A stretch of DNA of 64,000 bases from Oxalobacteraceae bacterium (lineage in GTDB: Bacteria > Pseudomonadota > Gammaproteobacteria > Burkholderiales > Burkholderiaceae_D): positions 1-64,000 of the forward strand of contig RGFZ01000011.1 of assembly GCA_010024875.1 (NCBI GenBank). The letters run 5' to 3'. The translations under genes were made by a program, and so were the position numbers. The stretch's first letter is position 1. Each line of letters begins with the position of its first letter. Positions 8,332-18,098 of the stretch are shown here, piece after piece. The notes beneath the pieces were generated by a model. That model made no database searches and was not told the DNA's origin. It saw only the letters and a program-made list of their open reading frames with translations.

Positions 8332-9147
8332 TCACCCCACCCGCTTCGCCAGCGACAAGATCCGCTCTGCCTTGATCAGCACTGGCTTGTCGACCATCTT
8401 GCCATCGACCTGTACGGCTGCACCGTCTGACGCGCCGGCCGCGTCGATCACGCGGGTCGCCCAAGCGATCTCGTCGGCTTGCGGCAGATAGCTCGCATTC
8501 ACGGTCGCGACCTGTTTGGGGTGGATGCAGAGCTTCGCACCAAAACCGAAGCGCTTGCCGCGCAAGATGTCGGCGGACAGGACAGCCGCATCGTCGATCG
8601 CGGTGGTCACGCCATCGACCGGCGCCGCCAGCCCGACCAGCCTCGATACCAGCACCAGCTGAGAGCGGAAGTAGTCGAGCTCACGATCATCATTCTCGAT
8701 GCCCATATCAACGCAGAAGTCGATGGTGCCAAAGATCAGTCGCGATACCTTGTCGCAGGCAGCGAGTTCAGTCAGGTTGGCAATGCCCTGGGCGCTCTCG
8801 ATCAAAAGCTTGACCGCTCTCGCGCCAGCGGCCGTCACACGCTTCACATCAGCCACATCGCCCGACTTGGGCAGGATGACTTCGGCAACGTTGGCGTGTC
8901 CGCACAAGGCCAGATCGCGCGCGAACCACTCGGTGTCCGAGCTGTTGATGCGCACCGCCACCGGCTTGCCAATGTCAAGCCAACTCGTCAGCGCATTGCG
9001 CGCCGTATCTTTGTCAGCGGGCGCGACCGCATCTTCGAGGTCAATGATCACGCGGTCCGCACCGGTCGCCAGCGCCTTGTCGAAGCGTTCGGGACGCGTC
9101 GCGGGCACGAACAGGTAGGAAATGGGCGCGGCCGATTTGGTGGGCAT
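8332..9147 (-). CDS. CitE-like lyase (HpcH/HpaI family), probable citramalyl-CoA lyase
   Basis: 271 residues from the ATG at 9147, which has GGAG seven bases upstream; a TTG start 12 bases earlier is less likely. The fold is the CitE TIM barrel: SYLFVPATRPERFDKA at the start, DRVIIDLEDAV with the metal-binding acid, VRIN, a Glu near LLIESAQG and KLCIHPKQV near the end. CitE-like enzymes cleave malyl-CoA, beta-methylmalyl-CoA or citramalyl-CoA. With a mesaconyl-C4-CoA hydratase and a CoA-transferase directly upstream, citramalyl-CoA to acetyl-CoA plus pyruvate is the best-fitting reaction. It is the last gene of this three-gene operon; substrate is inferred from neighbours. Confidence 0.88.
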   Translation of the reverse strand: MPTKSAAPISYLFVPATRPERFDKALATGADRVIIDLEDAVAPADKDTARNALTSWLDIGKPVAVRINSSDTEWFARDLALCGHANVAEVILPKSGDVADVKRVTAAGARAVKLLIESAQGIANLTELAACDKVSRLIFGTIDFCVDMGIENDDRELDYFRSQLVLVSRLVGLAAPVDGVTTAIDDAAVLSADILRGKRFGFGAKLCIHPKQVATVNASYLPQADEIAWATRVIDAAGASDGAAVQVDGKMVDKPVLIKAERILSLAKRVG

Positions 9148-9164
9148 GGAAGTCTCCAAGGCGC

Positions 9165-10343
9165 TCAGATCGCCTTTTCTTGTTTGAGCGAAGCGATCTT
9201 GTCAGCGGCATAACCGAGCGTTGAAAGAATCGCGTCGGTGTGCTCTCCGAGCGCTGGAATCGCATCCATCCTCGCTTCCCATCCGTTGCTGGCGCCGGGC
9301 GGGAGCAATGCCGGAAGCTTGCCGACTGGCGACGCCACCTCGGCCCAGCGCTGCCGCGCTCTAAGCTGCGCATGCTCCCACAAGTCTTGCATGTCATTCA
9401 GTCGCGCATTCGCAATCTGCGCTTTTTCCAGGCGCTCTGTCACCTGCTCTGCAGTCATCGAGGCGAAGGTATCGCGAATGATGCCGTACAGTTCCTTGCG
9501 TGCCGCGCTGCGCAGCGTGTTCGATGCAAAGCGCGCATCAGTGGCCAGCTCAGGCTGTTGCAGCACCTGTTCGCAGAACACGACCCATTCGCGCTCGTTT
9601 TGCAGACCGAGCATCACGGTTTTGCCATCGCCAGCCGGAAAAGGTCCGTAAGGATAAATCGTTGCATGCGATGCGCCAGCGCGCACCGGCGGCGGTGCGC
9701 CATCGAACGCGTAGTACAGGGGAAAGCTCATCCATTCGACCATACTCTCCAGCATGGACACATCGATGCGACAGCCCTTGCCGGTACGGCCACGTTGTAT
9801 CAGCGCCGCGAGGATGTTTGTATACGCATACATGCCGGCAGCGATATCGGCCACCGAGCAGCCCGCTTTTGATGGTTCATCGTGCGTACCGGTCACGGAC
9901 AAAAAACCTGATTCGCTCTGAATCAGCAAATCGTAGGCCTTTTTGTCGCGGTACGGACCATCAGCGCCATAGCCGGATATATCGCAGACAATCAATTGCG
10001 GGAACTTCTCGTGTAGCGCGTCGTAAGACATGCCAAGACGTGCTGCTGCGCCGGGCGCGAGATTCTGCACCAGCACATCGGCATCGGCCAGCAAGCGACT
10101 CAGAATCACTTTGGCTTCGTCATGCTTCACATCGAGTGTCAGGCTTTCTTTGGAGCGATTGGTCCAGACAAAATGCGAGGCCATGCCATGCACGCGCTCA
10201 TCGTAGGCGCGTGCGAAATCGCCGACACCGGGACGCTCGATCTTGATCACGCGCGCGCCAAGGTCGGCCAGCTGGCGTGTGCAGAAAGGCGCTGCGATCG
10301 CGTGTTCAAGAGTAATTACCGTGATGCCATCCAACGGGCGCAT
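9165..10343 (-). CDS. Class III (CaiB/BaiF) acyl-CoA transferase
   Basis: 392 residues from the ATG at 10343, with AGGA upstream; a 25-residue longer form overlaps the preceding gene and lacks family-like sequence. The family start MRPLDGITVITLEHAIAAPF and the probable nucleophilic Asp138 in AYDLLIQSESG are visible. These enzymes move CoA between carboxylic acids through an aspartyl-CoA mixed anhydride. It sits between the hydratase (44 bases upstream) and the lyase (17 bases downstream), so it probably loads CoA from succinyl-CoA or acetyl-CoA onto mesaconate or citramalate, or shuttles CoA between mesaconyl carboxyls. Donor and acceptor are inferred. Confidence 0.88.
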   Translation of the reverse strand: MRPLDGITVITLEHAIAAPFCTRQLADLGARVIKIERPGVGDFARAYDERVHGMASHFVWTNRSKESLTLDVKHDEAKVILSRLLADADVLVQNLAPGAAARLGMSYDALHEKFPQLIVCDISGYGADGPYRDKKAYDLLIQSESGFLSVTGTHDEPSKAGCSVADIAAGMYAYTNILAALIQRGRTGKGCRIDVSMLESMVEWMSFPLYYAFDGAPPPVRAGASHATIYPYGPFPAGDGKTVMLGLQNEREWVVFCEQVLQQPELATDARFASNTLRSAARKELYGIIRDTFASMTAEQVTERLEKAQIANARLNDMQDLWEHAQLRARQRWAEVASPVGKLPALLPPGASNGWEARMDAIPALGEHTDAILSTLGYAADKIASLKQEKAI

Positions 10344-10387
10344 AGGATTTCCTGTATTTGATTTTTTTGGGTCACCAGAGAGTCCCC

Positions 10388-11251
10388 TCAGGCCAGCGTC
10401 GCCTCGGCCTGCAAGCACAGCTCGCCTCGGGCATTCGCTGCCCAGAGCTGCACTCGGCCATCGTCCACCAGCTTGCCGTTAACGCTGAAGGTATCGATGT
10501 CGAACACCGGGCTGACAGCGCGGAAGCTGAATTCTGCCACTTTACGCTCGGGCAGTTCGCGCCGCACCAAGTCCATCAGCATGGTCGCGATCAACGGACC
10601 GTGCACGATCAGGCCCGGATAAGCTTCGATCTCGGTCACATAGCTCCGGTCGTAATGAATTCTGTGTCCATTGAAGGTCAGCGCCGAATACCGAAATAGC
10701 AGCACCGGGTCTGGTGTGATGGTCTTTGACCATTGCGCGTCTGTGGGTGCGGGTTTGGGCGTGGCAGGGGCTGCGCCAGGCTGAGGATGGTCACGGTAGA
10801 CGATGTCATGTTCTTCGCGCACGGCGAGCCGGTCGCCAGCGCTGATCTCGTGCTCAACGGTCACGAACGCCAGACGGCCGCTGCTGCCAGTCTTGGCGCT
10901 GACGTCCTTGATGCGTGATACGCGCGTTGCCGCCGCCCCGACGGGCAGCGGCGCGGCAAAGCTCAACCGCCCGCCCGCCCACATGCGACGTGGCAGCGCG
11001 ACCGGCGGCAGGAAACCGCCACGCTTGGGATGACCATCCGGCCCGAGGGCAGAGGCTGGGCTGACCGCCCAGAAAAATAACCAGTGCCAGAGATGAGGGA
11101 GCGCGTCGCCGTCGCGATAGTGATCATCACGATCAAGCGTCGCCGCCATCGCGTTCACGATGGCGGTATGCATCAGGTCTTCACGAGTCTCGGACCGGCC
11201 TGTCCATTGACGCAAATGGTCAAGATCCAGAGGCGGCAGCGGCTGATTCAT
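10388..11251 (-). CDS. meh: Mesaconyl-C4-CoA (3-methylfumaryl-CoA) hydratase-like protein
   Basis: 287 residues. It has the double hot-dog pattern of the MaoC/FAS1-like dehydratase group: an N-terminal degenerate half with LWHWLFFWAVSP and GGFLPPVALPRRMWAGG, and a C-terminal half with the catalytic-type stretch FNGHRIHYDRSY (Asp/His dyad region) and GLIVHGPLIATML. This architecture is characteristic of 3-methylfumaryl-CoA hydratase from the 3-hydroxypropionate bicycle, which also occurs in heterotrophic Burkholderiales. It hydrates mesaconyl-C4-CoA to citramalyl-CoA. It is the first gene of the operon with the CoA-transferase and CitE-like lyase, which supports the call. Confidence 0.82.
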   Translation of the reverse strand: MNQPLPPLDLDHLRQWTGRSETREDLMHTAIVNAMAATLDRDDHYRDGDALPHLWHWLFFWAVSPASALGPDGHPKRGGFLPPVALPRRMWAGGRLSFAAPLPVGAAATRVSRIKDVSAKTGSSGRLAFVTVEHEISAGDRLAVREEHDIVYRDHPQPGAAPATPKPAPTDAQWSKTITPDPVLLFRYSALTFNGHRIHYDRSYVTEIEAYPGLIVHGPLIATMLMDLVRRELPERKVAEFSFRAVSPVFDIDTFSVNGKLVDDGRVQLWAANARGELCLQAEATLA

Positions 11252-11387
11252 GGCGCGCAGGGTTCAGATTGCAAAGCGCGCATTCTGTGCCAGCCGCGCG
11301 GGCCCGGCAATTTGCATTTTCTGAAGTAATGATTGTGGCGGCAGGACTTGCCAGTTTTGGAAGATGCGCAGCGATGCTGCTGCTGGC

Positions 11388-11720
11388 TTAAAGTGCTTTT
11401 TTTGCGTCAGCGAGCGCATAGATCTCGGAGATCATCTCGCCCACCGGAGAATTCCTCACTTGCTCGAAACGGAACTTCGCGCGTCGGTCTCCCATCATGT
11501 CGCGCAACTGGCGAGCGCTCCAGCCACTGACTTCTTCCATGCGGATCAGCAGCTCGGGGGTGACAGGAATCTCACCGTTGCGAACCTTCTGTATCAGTTG
11601 TCCGGGAACCTCAAGCGAACGTGCCAGGCCGTTATCTGATCGCCGTTCGAGGTTCATGCGTAGCGCAGCCAGCAAGCGACCCGGGTCGTAGCCATCGCTG
11701 CTTGGTCGTGATGTTTTCAT
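11388..11720 (-). CDS. Small HTH-like protein (paralogue of the gene at 1373)
   Basis: 110 residues from the ATG at 11720; the frame extends upstream to 11834, but that part is not shared with the paralogue. Residues 10-85 match the 1373 protein closely: GYDPGRLLAAL, PVTPELLIRMEEVSG, LRDMMGDRRAKFRFE. It adds about 25 residues at the C-terminus. The helical arrangement suggests a lambda-repressor-like DNA-binding domain, but no function is established. It stands alone, 136 bases from the C5-dicarboxylate operon and divergent from the glycosyltransferase. Confidence 0.65.
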   Translation of the reverse strand: MKTSRPSSDGYDPGRLLAALRMNLERRSDNGLARSLEVPGQLIQKVRNGEIPVTPELLIRMEEVSGWSARQLRDMMGDRRAKFRFEQVRNSPVGEMISEIYALADAKKAL

Positions 11721-11966
11721 GAGCGACGCCGAAGGAATGAATGAGATAAGTGAGCGACGGCAGATTATCCCACGGACGCGAAGGCAAGTGACCGCCACTA
11801 TGCGCAGCAAACACTGGGCGAGCACAGAAAACACGGGATTTCATGATCCGCGACAGCGGTGGCACGGCGGTCATAATTCTGAAGAACAATTTTTCGACAA
11901 AAAATAGCGGCTGTTCCGTTGCGGCAGCAGTAACAGCCCTACAAGATCAGGCGAGGCAGCCGCTCA

Positions 11967-13631
11967 ATGCAAGCGCGTATAATGCGCGCGTTAATCAGTT
12001 CGCTGTGTGTGGCTGCGGTCACCCTGTCGGCCCTAGCCATCCTGTCTCCTCCGATGCCCTCCTCCCGCCAACTACCCGACTCCGGCTTGACGCAATCCGG
12101 GTGGGTCTCCGCGACTTCCGTCCAGCGTGAATCGCTCGCCCTCGGGCTGATACTCGCACTTTGGCTATTCTCCACGGTCTGGATGCGTCCGTTAGGCATG
12201 CCCGATGAGGGCCGCTATGTCGGCGTTGCCTTGGAGATGGCGCGCTCGGGCGACTGGCTGACGCCGACGCTCAACGGACTTCCCTACTTCCACAAGCCAC
12301 CGCTGTTCTACTGGATTACGGCACTGTCGCTGTCGGCATTTGGCAATGTCGAGTGGGCGGCCCGGCTCGCCTCGCTGCTCGGCGCGATGCTGTGCGCGGG
12401 CAGTGTCTATCTGCTCCTGCGCCGCTGGATGCCCGAGCGGCTGGCGCGTTGGTATCTGCCCGTGCTGGCCACCACGCCGATCTTTTACGGCGGCGCGCAG
12501 TACGCTAATCATGACATGCTGGTCGCGGGCTTCATCAGCGCAGCGATCGCTCTCGCCGCCGATGCCGCCTTGTCGATGCAGGCGGGTCGTGGCTGGCGCT
12601 GGCAACTGGCCGGCGGCTGGGTGGCCGCTGCGCTGGGTCTGCTGAGCAAAGGTCTGATCGGTATTGTTCTGCCCGGCGGTGTGATCTTTTTCTGGATGCT
12701 GCTGAGCGGACGCTGGCGCCAGATGATCCGATTGTTCTGGTGGCCCGGTCCGCTACTGTTTCTAGTGGTAGGCGCGCCATGGTTCTTGCTGATGCAGCGG
12801 CAGTTTCCGGACTTCTTGCACTACTTTTTTGTGTATCAGCACTTTCAACGCTTCTCGCAGGGCGGGTTCAACAACCCGCAACCGCTCTGGTTCTTTCCCG
12901 CCGTGCTGTGCTTGAGCTCGCTCCCATGGGCGCCATGGCTGCTGGCGCGCTGGCGTGTTGATCGCTCGAACGCGGGTGCATTGCCAGACGACACCACCAA
13001 GGCCATTCGGCTGCTGTTATGGACATGGGTCGTGCTGATCACGGTTTTCTTTTCTATCCCCTCATCCAAGCTGGTGGGCTACGTGCTGCCCGTGGTGCCA
13101 CCGCTGTCGGCGTTGATTGCCGAGGCTTTCGTGAGCGCTTTTTCCATCAGCAATCGCTGGCGAATCGCGCTGCTGTTGCTCGCGGGCGGCCTGTGCATCG
13201 GCGGAGTCATCGCTTTCACCCAGGCTGACGATAGCTCGAGCGCGCCGCTGGCAGCGGCCTACCGACAAAACGCAAAGGATGGTGAGCCGCTGGTCTTTGT
13301 GCGCACCTATCGCTTCGACGTACCGTTTTATGCCGGGCTGCGCGACCCTGTCCCCGTGATAAGCGAGTGGAATGAGCCGATCACGAAAGACAGCTGGCCC
13401 AAAGAGCTGGCCGACGCGTCACGATTCAGACCGGCGCTCGGGCAGCAGGTGCTGGTCGATGTGACCCAGATGACCGCCTTTCTGTGCCGGCAGCCCGTCA
13501 GCTGGGTGATCGTGCCAGCCGACTACGCAGCAGGAGTCGACGCGCTCAAACATACGACACCCGTCGCGCGCAACAGGCTCTATGTGCTGTTACGGGTTGA
13601 TGCCTCAGGCCCGGATCTGCACTGCCGCTGA
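11967..13631 (+). CDS. ArnT-like GT39-family membrane glycosyltransferase
   Basis: 554 residues. After a first membrane segment (about residues 55-72) comes the family signature PLGMPDEGRYVG, whose acidic pair is the catalytic region in polyprenyl-phosphate sugar transferases such as ArnT. FHKPPLFYW follows, then around ten further hydrophobic helices and a soluble periplasmic tail from about residue 430. The family moves a sugar from a lipid-phosphate donor to lipid A, protein or glycan on the periplasmic face. No arn operon is adjacent, so the acceptor is unknown. The start is uncertain: TATAAT at 11978-11983 falls inside the frame and, if it is a promoter, the ATG at 12054 would be the real start. 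Confidence 0.82.
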   Translation: MQARIMRALISSLCVAAVTLSALAILSPPMPSSRQLPDSGLTQSGWVSATSVQRESLALGLILALWLFSTVWMRPLGMPDEGRYVGVALEMARSGDWLTPTLNGLPYFHKPPLFYWITALSLSAFGNVEWAARLASLLGAMLCAGSVYLLLRRWMPERLARWYLPVLATTPIFYGGAQYANHDMLVAGFISAAIALAADAALSMQAGRGWRWQLAGGWVAAALGLLSKGLIGIVLPGGVIFFWMLLSGRWRQMIRLFWWPGPLLFLVVGAPWFLLMQRQFPDFLHYFFVYQHFQRFSQGGFNNPQPLWFFPAVLCLSSLPWAPWLLARWRVDRSNAGALPDDTTKAIRLLLWTWVVLITVFFSIPSSKLVGYVLPVVPPLSALIAEAFVSAFSISNRWRIALLLLAGGLCIGGVIAFTQADDSSSAPLAAAYRQNAKDGEPLVFVRTYRFDVPFYAGLRDPVPVISEWNEPITKDSWPKELADASRFRPALGQQVLVDVTQMTAFLCRQPVSWVIVPADYAAGVDALKHTTPVARNRLYVLLRVDASGPDLHCR

Positions 13632-13715
13632 ATTGACCCAATTGAATTGATTAAATCACCTTCAAATACATTCAAACCGATTCGGATAAGCACATCCCTG
13701 GATAAGGAGCTCATC

Positions 13716-14327
13716 ATGATGATCAACCGAACTGCCGTCTGTCTGTTCACCGCCGCGACGATCACTTTCGCTGCTGGCGCCGAAGCGCAGACGGCCTCGC
13801 CGCCCGCCGGACTGGATGAGGCGGCTGTGCAATCGACGCGCGCCATGGCTAATGAGCTGCTGACTCAGCTGGGCCAAAAGCTGAAAGCGTCGCTGTCGGC
13901 CGAGGGGCCGGAGGCGGCGGTCAGCGTGTGCAAAGAAGCGTCGCCTGCCATTGCCAAAGCGCTCTCTGCAAAGCATGGTGCGCAGATGACGCGCGTCGGC
14001 ACCCGAGTACGAAATCCGGCGATGGGTACGCCGAACCCATGGCAAAAAGAAGCACTCGCGCAATTTGAGGCGCGACTGTCACAGGCCGAGTCACCTGCCA
14101 CCATGGAATACTGGAGCGTGGTGGATGCCGGTAACGGCAAGCGTGAGCTTCACTACGCAAAAGCCATCACCGTGCAAGCCATGTGCGTGACCTGCCACGG
14201 GACAGCATCGGACATTCCAGCCACGCTGGCAGAAAAAATCCGGACAGAGTATCCGCAAGACCAAGCCACTGGCTATAGCGTGGGTAAACTGCGCGGTGCA
14301 GCAGTGATCAGCCGACCCCTGCCCTAG
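13716..14327 (+). CDS. Periplasmic c-type heme protein, DUF3365 (Tll0287-like)
   Basis: 203 residues from the ATG at 13716, preceded by AAGGAG. Residues 1-24 are a signal peptide ending near AEAQ. The body is the Tll0287-like / DUF3365 domain with a single CVTCH heme site near residue 168. Tll0287-like proteins have a PAS-like fold with an odd heme pocket; roles in redox sensing are proposed, not settled. It lies between the GT39 gene and kup with 84 and 103 base gaps and no clear operon partner. Export and heme attachment are inferred from the motif. Confidence 0.85.
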   Translation: MMINRTAVCLFTAATITFAAGAEAQTASPPAGLDEAAVQSTRAMANELLTQLGQKLKASLSAEGPEAAVSVCKEASPAIAKALSAKHGAQMTRVGTRVRNPAMGTPNPWQKEALAQFEARLSQAESPATMEYWSVVDAGNGKRELHYAKAITVQAMCVTCHGTASDIPATLAEKIRTEYPQDQATGYSVGKLRGAAVISRPLP

Positions 14328-14430
14328 TGCAGCCTCAACACAAGACGCACACCAACCAACGTGAGAATGTCGTCAGACTACAGGCGCCTTGTTCTCGCTC
14401 GGGTGTGCTAACCGCGTAACAGGAACGAAC

Positions 14431-16331
14431 GTGTCAATCAGTAATCCAGAATTCTCTCAGTCATCGATCATGCGTCCGGTCAATGTGACCGGCATGGGCA
14501 GCCACGCTCACGCCCCGGTGCCCGTCCTGGTGCTAGCGGCCATCGGCGTTGTATTCGGCGACATCGGCACCAGCCCTTTGTACGCTCTGAAAGAATGCTT
14601 CAGTCCCGAGCATGGCATTCCTTTTTCCGAGGGTGCGGTGATGGGCATCATCTCGATGATCGTCTGGTCACTGATTCTGATTGTGACGGTCAAGTATGTC
14701 GTGTTCGTTCTGAGAGCGGACAACAATGGCGAGGGCGGCGTGCTGTCGCTGATGGCGCTGGCGATGCGCGCAACGCGATCCGATCGGCACAAGATCACGA
14801 CCGGTCTGCTGATGCTGGGCGCGCTAGGTGCCTGCATGCTGCTGGGCGAATCAGTGATCACGCCGGCGATCTCGGTGTTATCCGCGGTCGAGGGACTGGA
14901 GGTGATCACGCCCGACCTCAAACGCTATGTCATACCGATCACGCTAGTGATCGTGATCCTGCTGTTCTATGTGCAAAGCTACGGTACGGCAGCCGTGGGG
15001 CGCTGGTTCGGTCCCATCATGCTGGTCTGGTTCTCGGCGCTGGCAGTGTTCGGCATCATCAACATTTGGCAGAACCCGATGATCCTGAAGGCTGTCTCGC
15101 CGTATTACGCAGCGGCCTTCATTCACGAGCACGCGCTGCAGGCCTATATCGTGATGGGATCGGTGGTGCTGGCCGTCACCGGTGTCGAGGCACTGTATCT
15201 GGATATGGGCCATTTTGGACGCAAGCCGGTGCGGCTGGCCTGGCTACTGGTCACCTTGCCCGCTCTGCTCGCAAATTATTTTGGTCAGGGCGCGCTCCTG
15301 CTCAGCAACCCGCAGGCTGCCGAGAACCCTTTCTTTCTCATGGTGCCCGAGTTTCTGCTGTGGCCCATGGTCGTGCTCGCCACTGCCGCGACCGTGATCG
15401 CGTCGCAGGCCGTTATCTCTGGTGCGTTTTCGCTGGCGAATCAGGGCATTTTGCTCGGGTTTCTGCCACGCATGCAGATCCTTCACACCTCGGAGACCGA
15501 GCGCGGCCAAATCTACATGCCGATGGTGAATTGGGTGCTGCTGGTGCTGGTCATTTTTACGGTGATCCAGTTCAGAGAGTCTGGCAACCTAGCAGCAGCA
15601 TACGGCATCTCTGTGACCACTACGATGCTGATCACCACCAGCATGCTGTCGGTGGTGATGTACAACGAATGGAAAATCAAACCCGTGTTCGTTGTGCTGC
15701 TGGTAGCAATGTTTTTCGTGTTGGATTTTTCGTTCTGGACCGCCAATCTGATCAAAGTAAAAGATGGCGGATGGTATCCGCTGGGACTGGGTGCGATCTG
15801 CTTCGTGATGCTGACCACCTGGTACAAAGGCCGCCGGCTGCTTCGCGAGCGCGTAGTCGCAGATTCGATACGACTGTCGGATTTTGTGTCGGCGCTACTC
15901 GCACACCCACCGCATCGGGTCGAAGGCACCGCCGTGTTCCTGACCGCGCACATCGATTTCGTGCCTGTGGCGTTGCTGCACAACCTGAAACACAACCGCG
16001 TGCTGCACGAGCGCGTGATCTTCCTGAAACTGTCGATTTGGGATGTCCCTTATGTGCGTGACGAAGAGCGTTTGACGGTGAGTGAACTGGGCAGTAACGT
16101 CTATGTGATACGCTCCGTGCACGGGAGCAGCAGCATGGCATGAAGCTGGATCTCGCCGATACCTCATTCTTCCTCGCGCGCGATACCGTGGTGCCCAGCA
16201 ACCTGCCAGGCATGGCCATCTGGCGCGAGCGGCTGTTCGCTTGGATGATGCAGAACGCTGCAAAGCCATCTGATTTCTTCAAGATCCCGCCCAACCGGGT
16301 GGTGGAGCTGGGCACCAAGATCGAGATCTGA
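14431..16331 (+). pseudogene. kup: kup potassium transporter, frameshifted near its 3' end
   Basis: The main frame, from GTG 14431 (AGGA upstream) to TGA 16141-16143, covers the whole membrane part of Kup: [28 protein letters not shown]-like region, about twelve hydrophobic helices, and the start of the cytoplasmic tail. It ends [13 protein letters not shown]. The family C-terminus then resumes in another frame to 16331: [29 protein letters not shown]. In the second kup at the right edge about 14 residues (FMEEPDIPRALALL) separate the equivalent parts; these are missing here. The lesion is therefore a short deletion with a frameshift near 16115-16125. The transport core is intact, so a shortened protein might still work, or the fault may be in the sequence. 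Confidence 0.8.
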
Positions 16332-16346
16332 CAGCCTTTCGATTAC

Positions 16347-18098
16347 TCACTCTCCTGCGGCGAGACCTTCCCGCCTCGGGTCGGCTCCACCAGACCAACC
16401 GTCGCGATCCCGGACAATGGCCTGTACACCGCTGGGCATGGACATCACGCTGACCCGATGCCCCCTATCACGCAGCGAGTTCGCAAAGCTCTCCAGCGCC
16501 GTGCCACGTTCGAGTTCGATATCGCGATTGCGGCTGCCCATGTTCGGATGCGCAATTGCCTGCTGCACATCCATCCTCCAGTCGAGCACGCCGACCAGTG
16601 TCTTGGCGACGAAATTGATGATCGCACTGCCGCCGGGCGATCCCGCCAGCAAATAGAGCTGACCGCCGGAAGTCGCGATCATCGGTGCCATGGAGCTGCG
16701 CGGCCGCTTGCCGGGCTCGATACGATTGGCCACTAGCCTACCCTGCGCGTCGCGCGGCGAGAGTGAGAAATCGGTTAGCTGATTGTTCAGCAAAAATCCA
16801 CGCACAAAAATCTTGCTGCCAAATTCAGATTCGATCGTGCTCGTCATCGACACGCCATTGCCTTCGCGATCGACGGCGACCAGATGCGTCGTCGATGGAA
16901 GGTCGGGCGCATTGCCCTGCCCACGACGCTCAAGAAAGCCCACCGGGTCGCCGGGCAAGGCCGTGCCCATGCTAATCCGGCTATCGATTTGCGCACCGCG
17001 CGCCTGCACATACGCGGGATCGAGCAGTGCCTTCACCGGGACAGGAACAAACGCCGGATCAGCGAGATACAGGTCGCGATCTGCGAATGCCAGCCGGCCC
17101 GCCTCGGCAAAGTAATGCAGCGCCTCCAGCGATAGCGGCATCATCTCTTCCACCCGGTGCTGTTCCAGCATGGCCAGCATTTGCAGCACGGCGATACCGC
17201 CTGATGACGGCGGGCCCATCCCGCACAAACGCAGCGCACGATAAGGGCTGCACACTGGCTCACGCTCCACGGCCCGGTAGCGCGCGAGATCCTCCACGCT
17301 CAGATCGCCCGCTCTGGCGTGCGCTCGCACAGCGGCAACGATATCGTTCGCTATCTCGCCCTGATAAAACGCCGTTGGCCCCTGTTGGGCGACGCGGGTC
17401 AGCACCTGCGCCAGCGCCGGGTTCTTCAGCAGATGCCCGACGGCCGCAGGCTTGTCATCGGGATAGAAATACGCTCTCGCCGCCGGCTGATCGTACAAAT
17501 CACGATTACCCGCAATTTGCGCATTCAGCCGCGGTGAGACAGGAAAGCCCTGCTCCGCCAATCGGATCGCCGGCTCGAACAGACGCGCCCACCGCAAACG
17601 ACCATGTCGCCTGTGGGCCAGCTCCAGCATGCGCACCAGCCCGGGGGTTCCGACGGCAAGCCCGCTATTGACGGCTTCGGCAAATACCAGCGGCTTGCCA
17701 CCGACGAGGAAACGCGCCTCGTTCGCCGCCCGGGGCGCGGTCTCACGTCCATCGTAACTACGCACGCGGCGACTGGCGGCGTCATACGCCAGAAGGAAGG
17801 CGCCGCCACCAAGCCCGGAAGACTGAGGCTCGACCAGTGCCAGCACCAGCTGCATCGCAATCGCCGCATCCACCGCTGAACCGCCTTGCCGCAATGCCCA
17901 GGTGCCCGCCTCAGTGGCCAACGGGTTGGCCGATGCCGCCATCCAATCACGGGCTCTTGCCAGCCCTTTGCTCGTCTGCGCCGTCGCCTGTTCGGGATTG
18001 GCATCCGCGCTGTCAGGTGCGCGCGCCCTCAGCGGCGAGGGCAAGACCAGAACGACAATGACTAGCAGTTTCAGAAGTTCGTTTGAGAATCGAGACAT
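16347..18098 (-). CDS. ggt: Gamma-glutamyltransferase
   Basis: 583 residues, full family length. Residues 1-26 look like a signal peptide, fitting a periplasmic enzyme. The autoprocessing site is PSTTHLVAVDREGNG near residue 405, where the first Thr of the small subunit becomes the nucleophile. GPPSSGG and the late PRSSMAPMI and AGSPGGSAI blocks, which bind substrate, are present. Ggt cleaves glutathione and other gamma-glutamyl compounds by hydrolysis or transpeptidation. It converges with kup, 15 bases apart, and no operon partner is visible. Confidence 0.93.
   Translation of the reverse strand: MSRFSNELLKLLVIVVLVLPSPLRARAPDSADANPEQATAQTSKGLARARDWMAASANPLATEAGTWALRQGGSAVDAAIAMQLVLALVEPQSSGLGGGAFLLAYDAASRRVRSYDGRETAPRAANEARFLVGGKPLVFAEAVNSGLAVGTPGLVRMLELAHRRHGRLRWARLFEPAIRLAEQGFPVSPRLNAQIAGNRDLYDQPAARAYFYPDDKPAAVGHLLKNPALAQVLTRVAQQGPTAFYQGEIANDIVAAVRAHARAGDLSVEDLARYRAVEREPVCSPYRALRLCGMGPPSSGGIAVLQMLAMLEQHRVEEMMPLSLEALHYFAEAGRLAFADRDLYLADPAFVPVPVKALLDPAYVQARGAQIDSRISMGTALPGDPVGFLERRGQGNAPDLPSTTHLVAVDREGNGVSMTSTIESEFGSKIFVRGFLLNNQLTDFSLSPRDAQGRLVANRIEPGKRPRSSMAPMIATSGGQLYLLAGSPGGSAIINFVAKTLVGVLDWRMDVQQAIAHPNMGSRNRDIELERGTALESFANSLRDRGHRVSVMSMPSGVQAIVRDRDGWSGGADPRREGLAAGE

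Noticed and set aside
8150-8464. 104-codon minus-strand frame below the GntR gene
   Set aside because: Overlaps the CitE-like gene in another frame; Arg-rich, no family pattern.
11978-11983. TATAAT as promoter of the GT39 gene
   Set aside because: No -35 at proper distance and it lies inside the longest frame; kept only as a note on the uncertain start.
14595-16061. Plus-strand frame of 488 codons inside kup
   Set aside because: Out-of-frame copy of kup; the protein has no membrane helices or domain, while the kup frame is clear.
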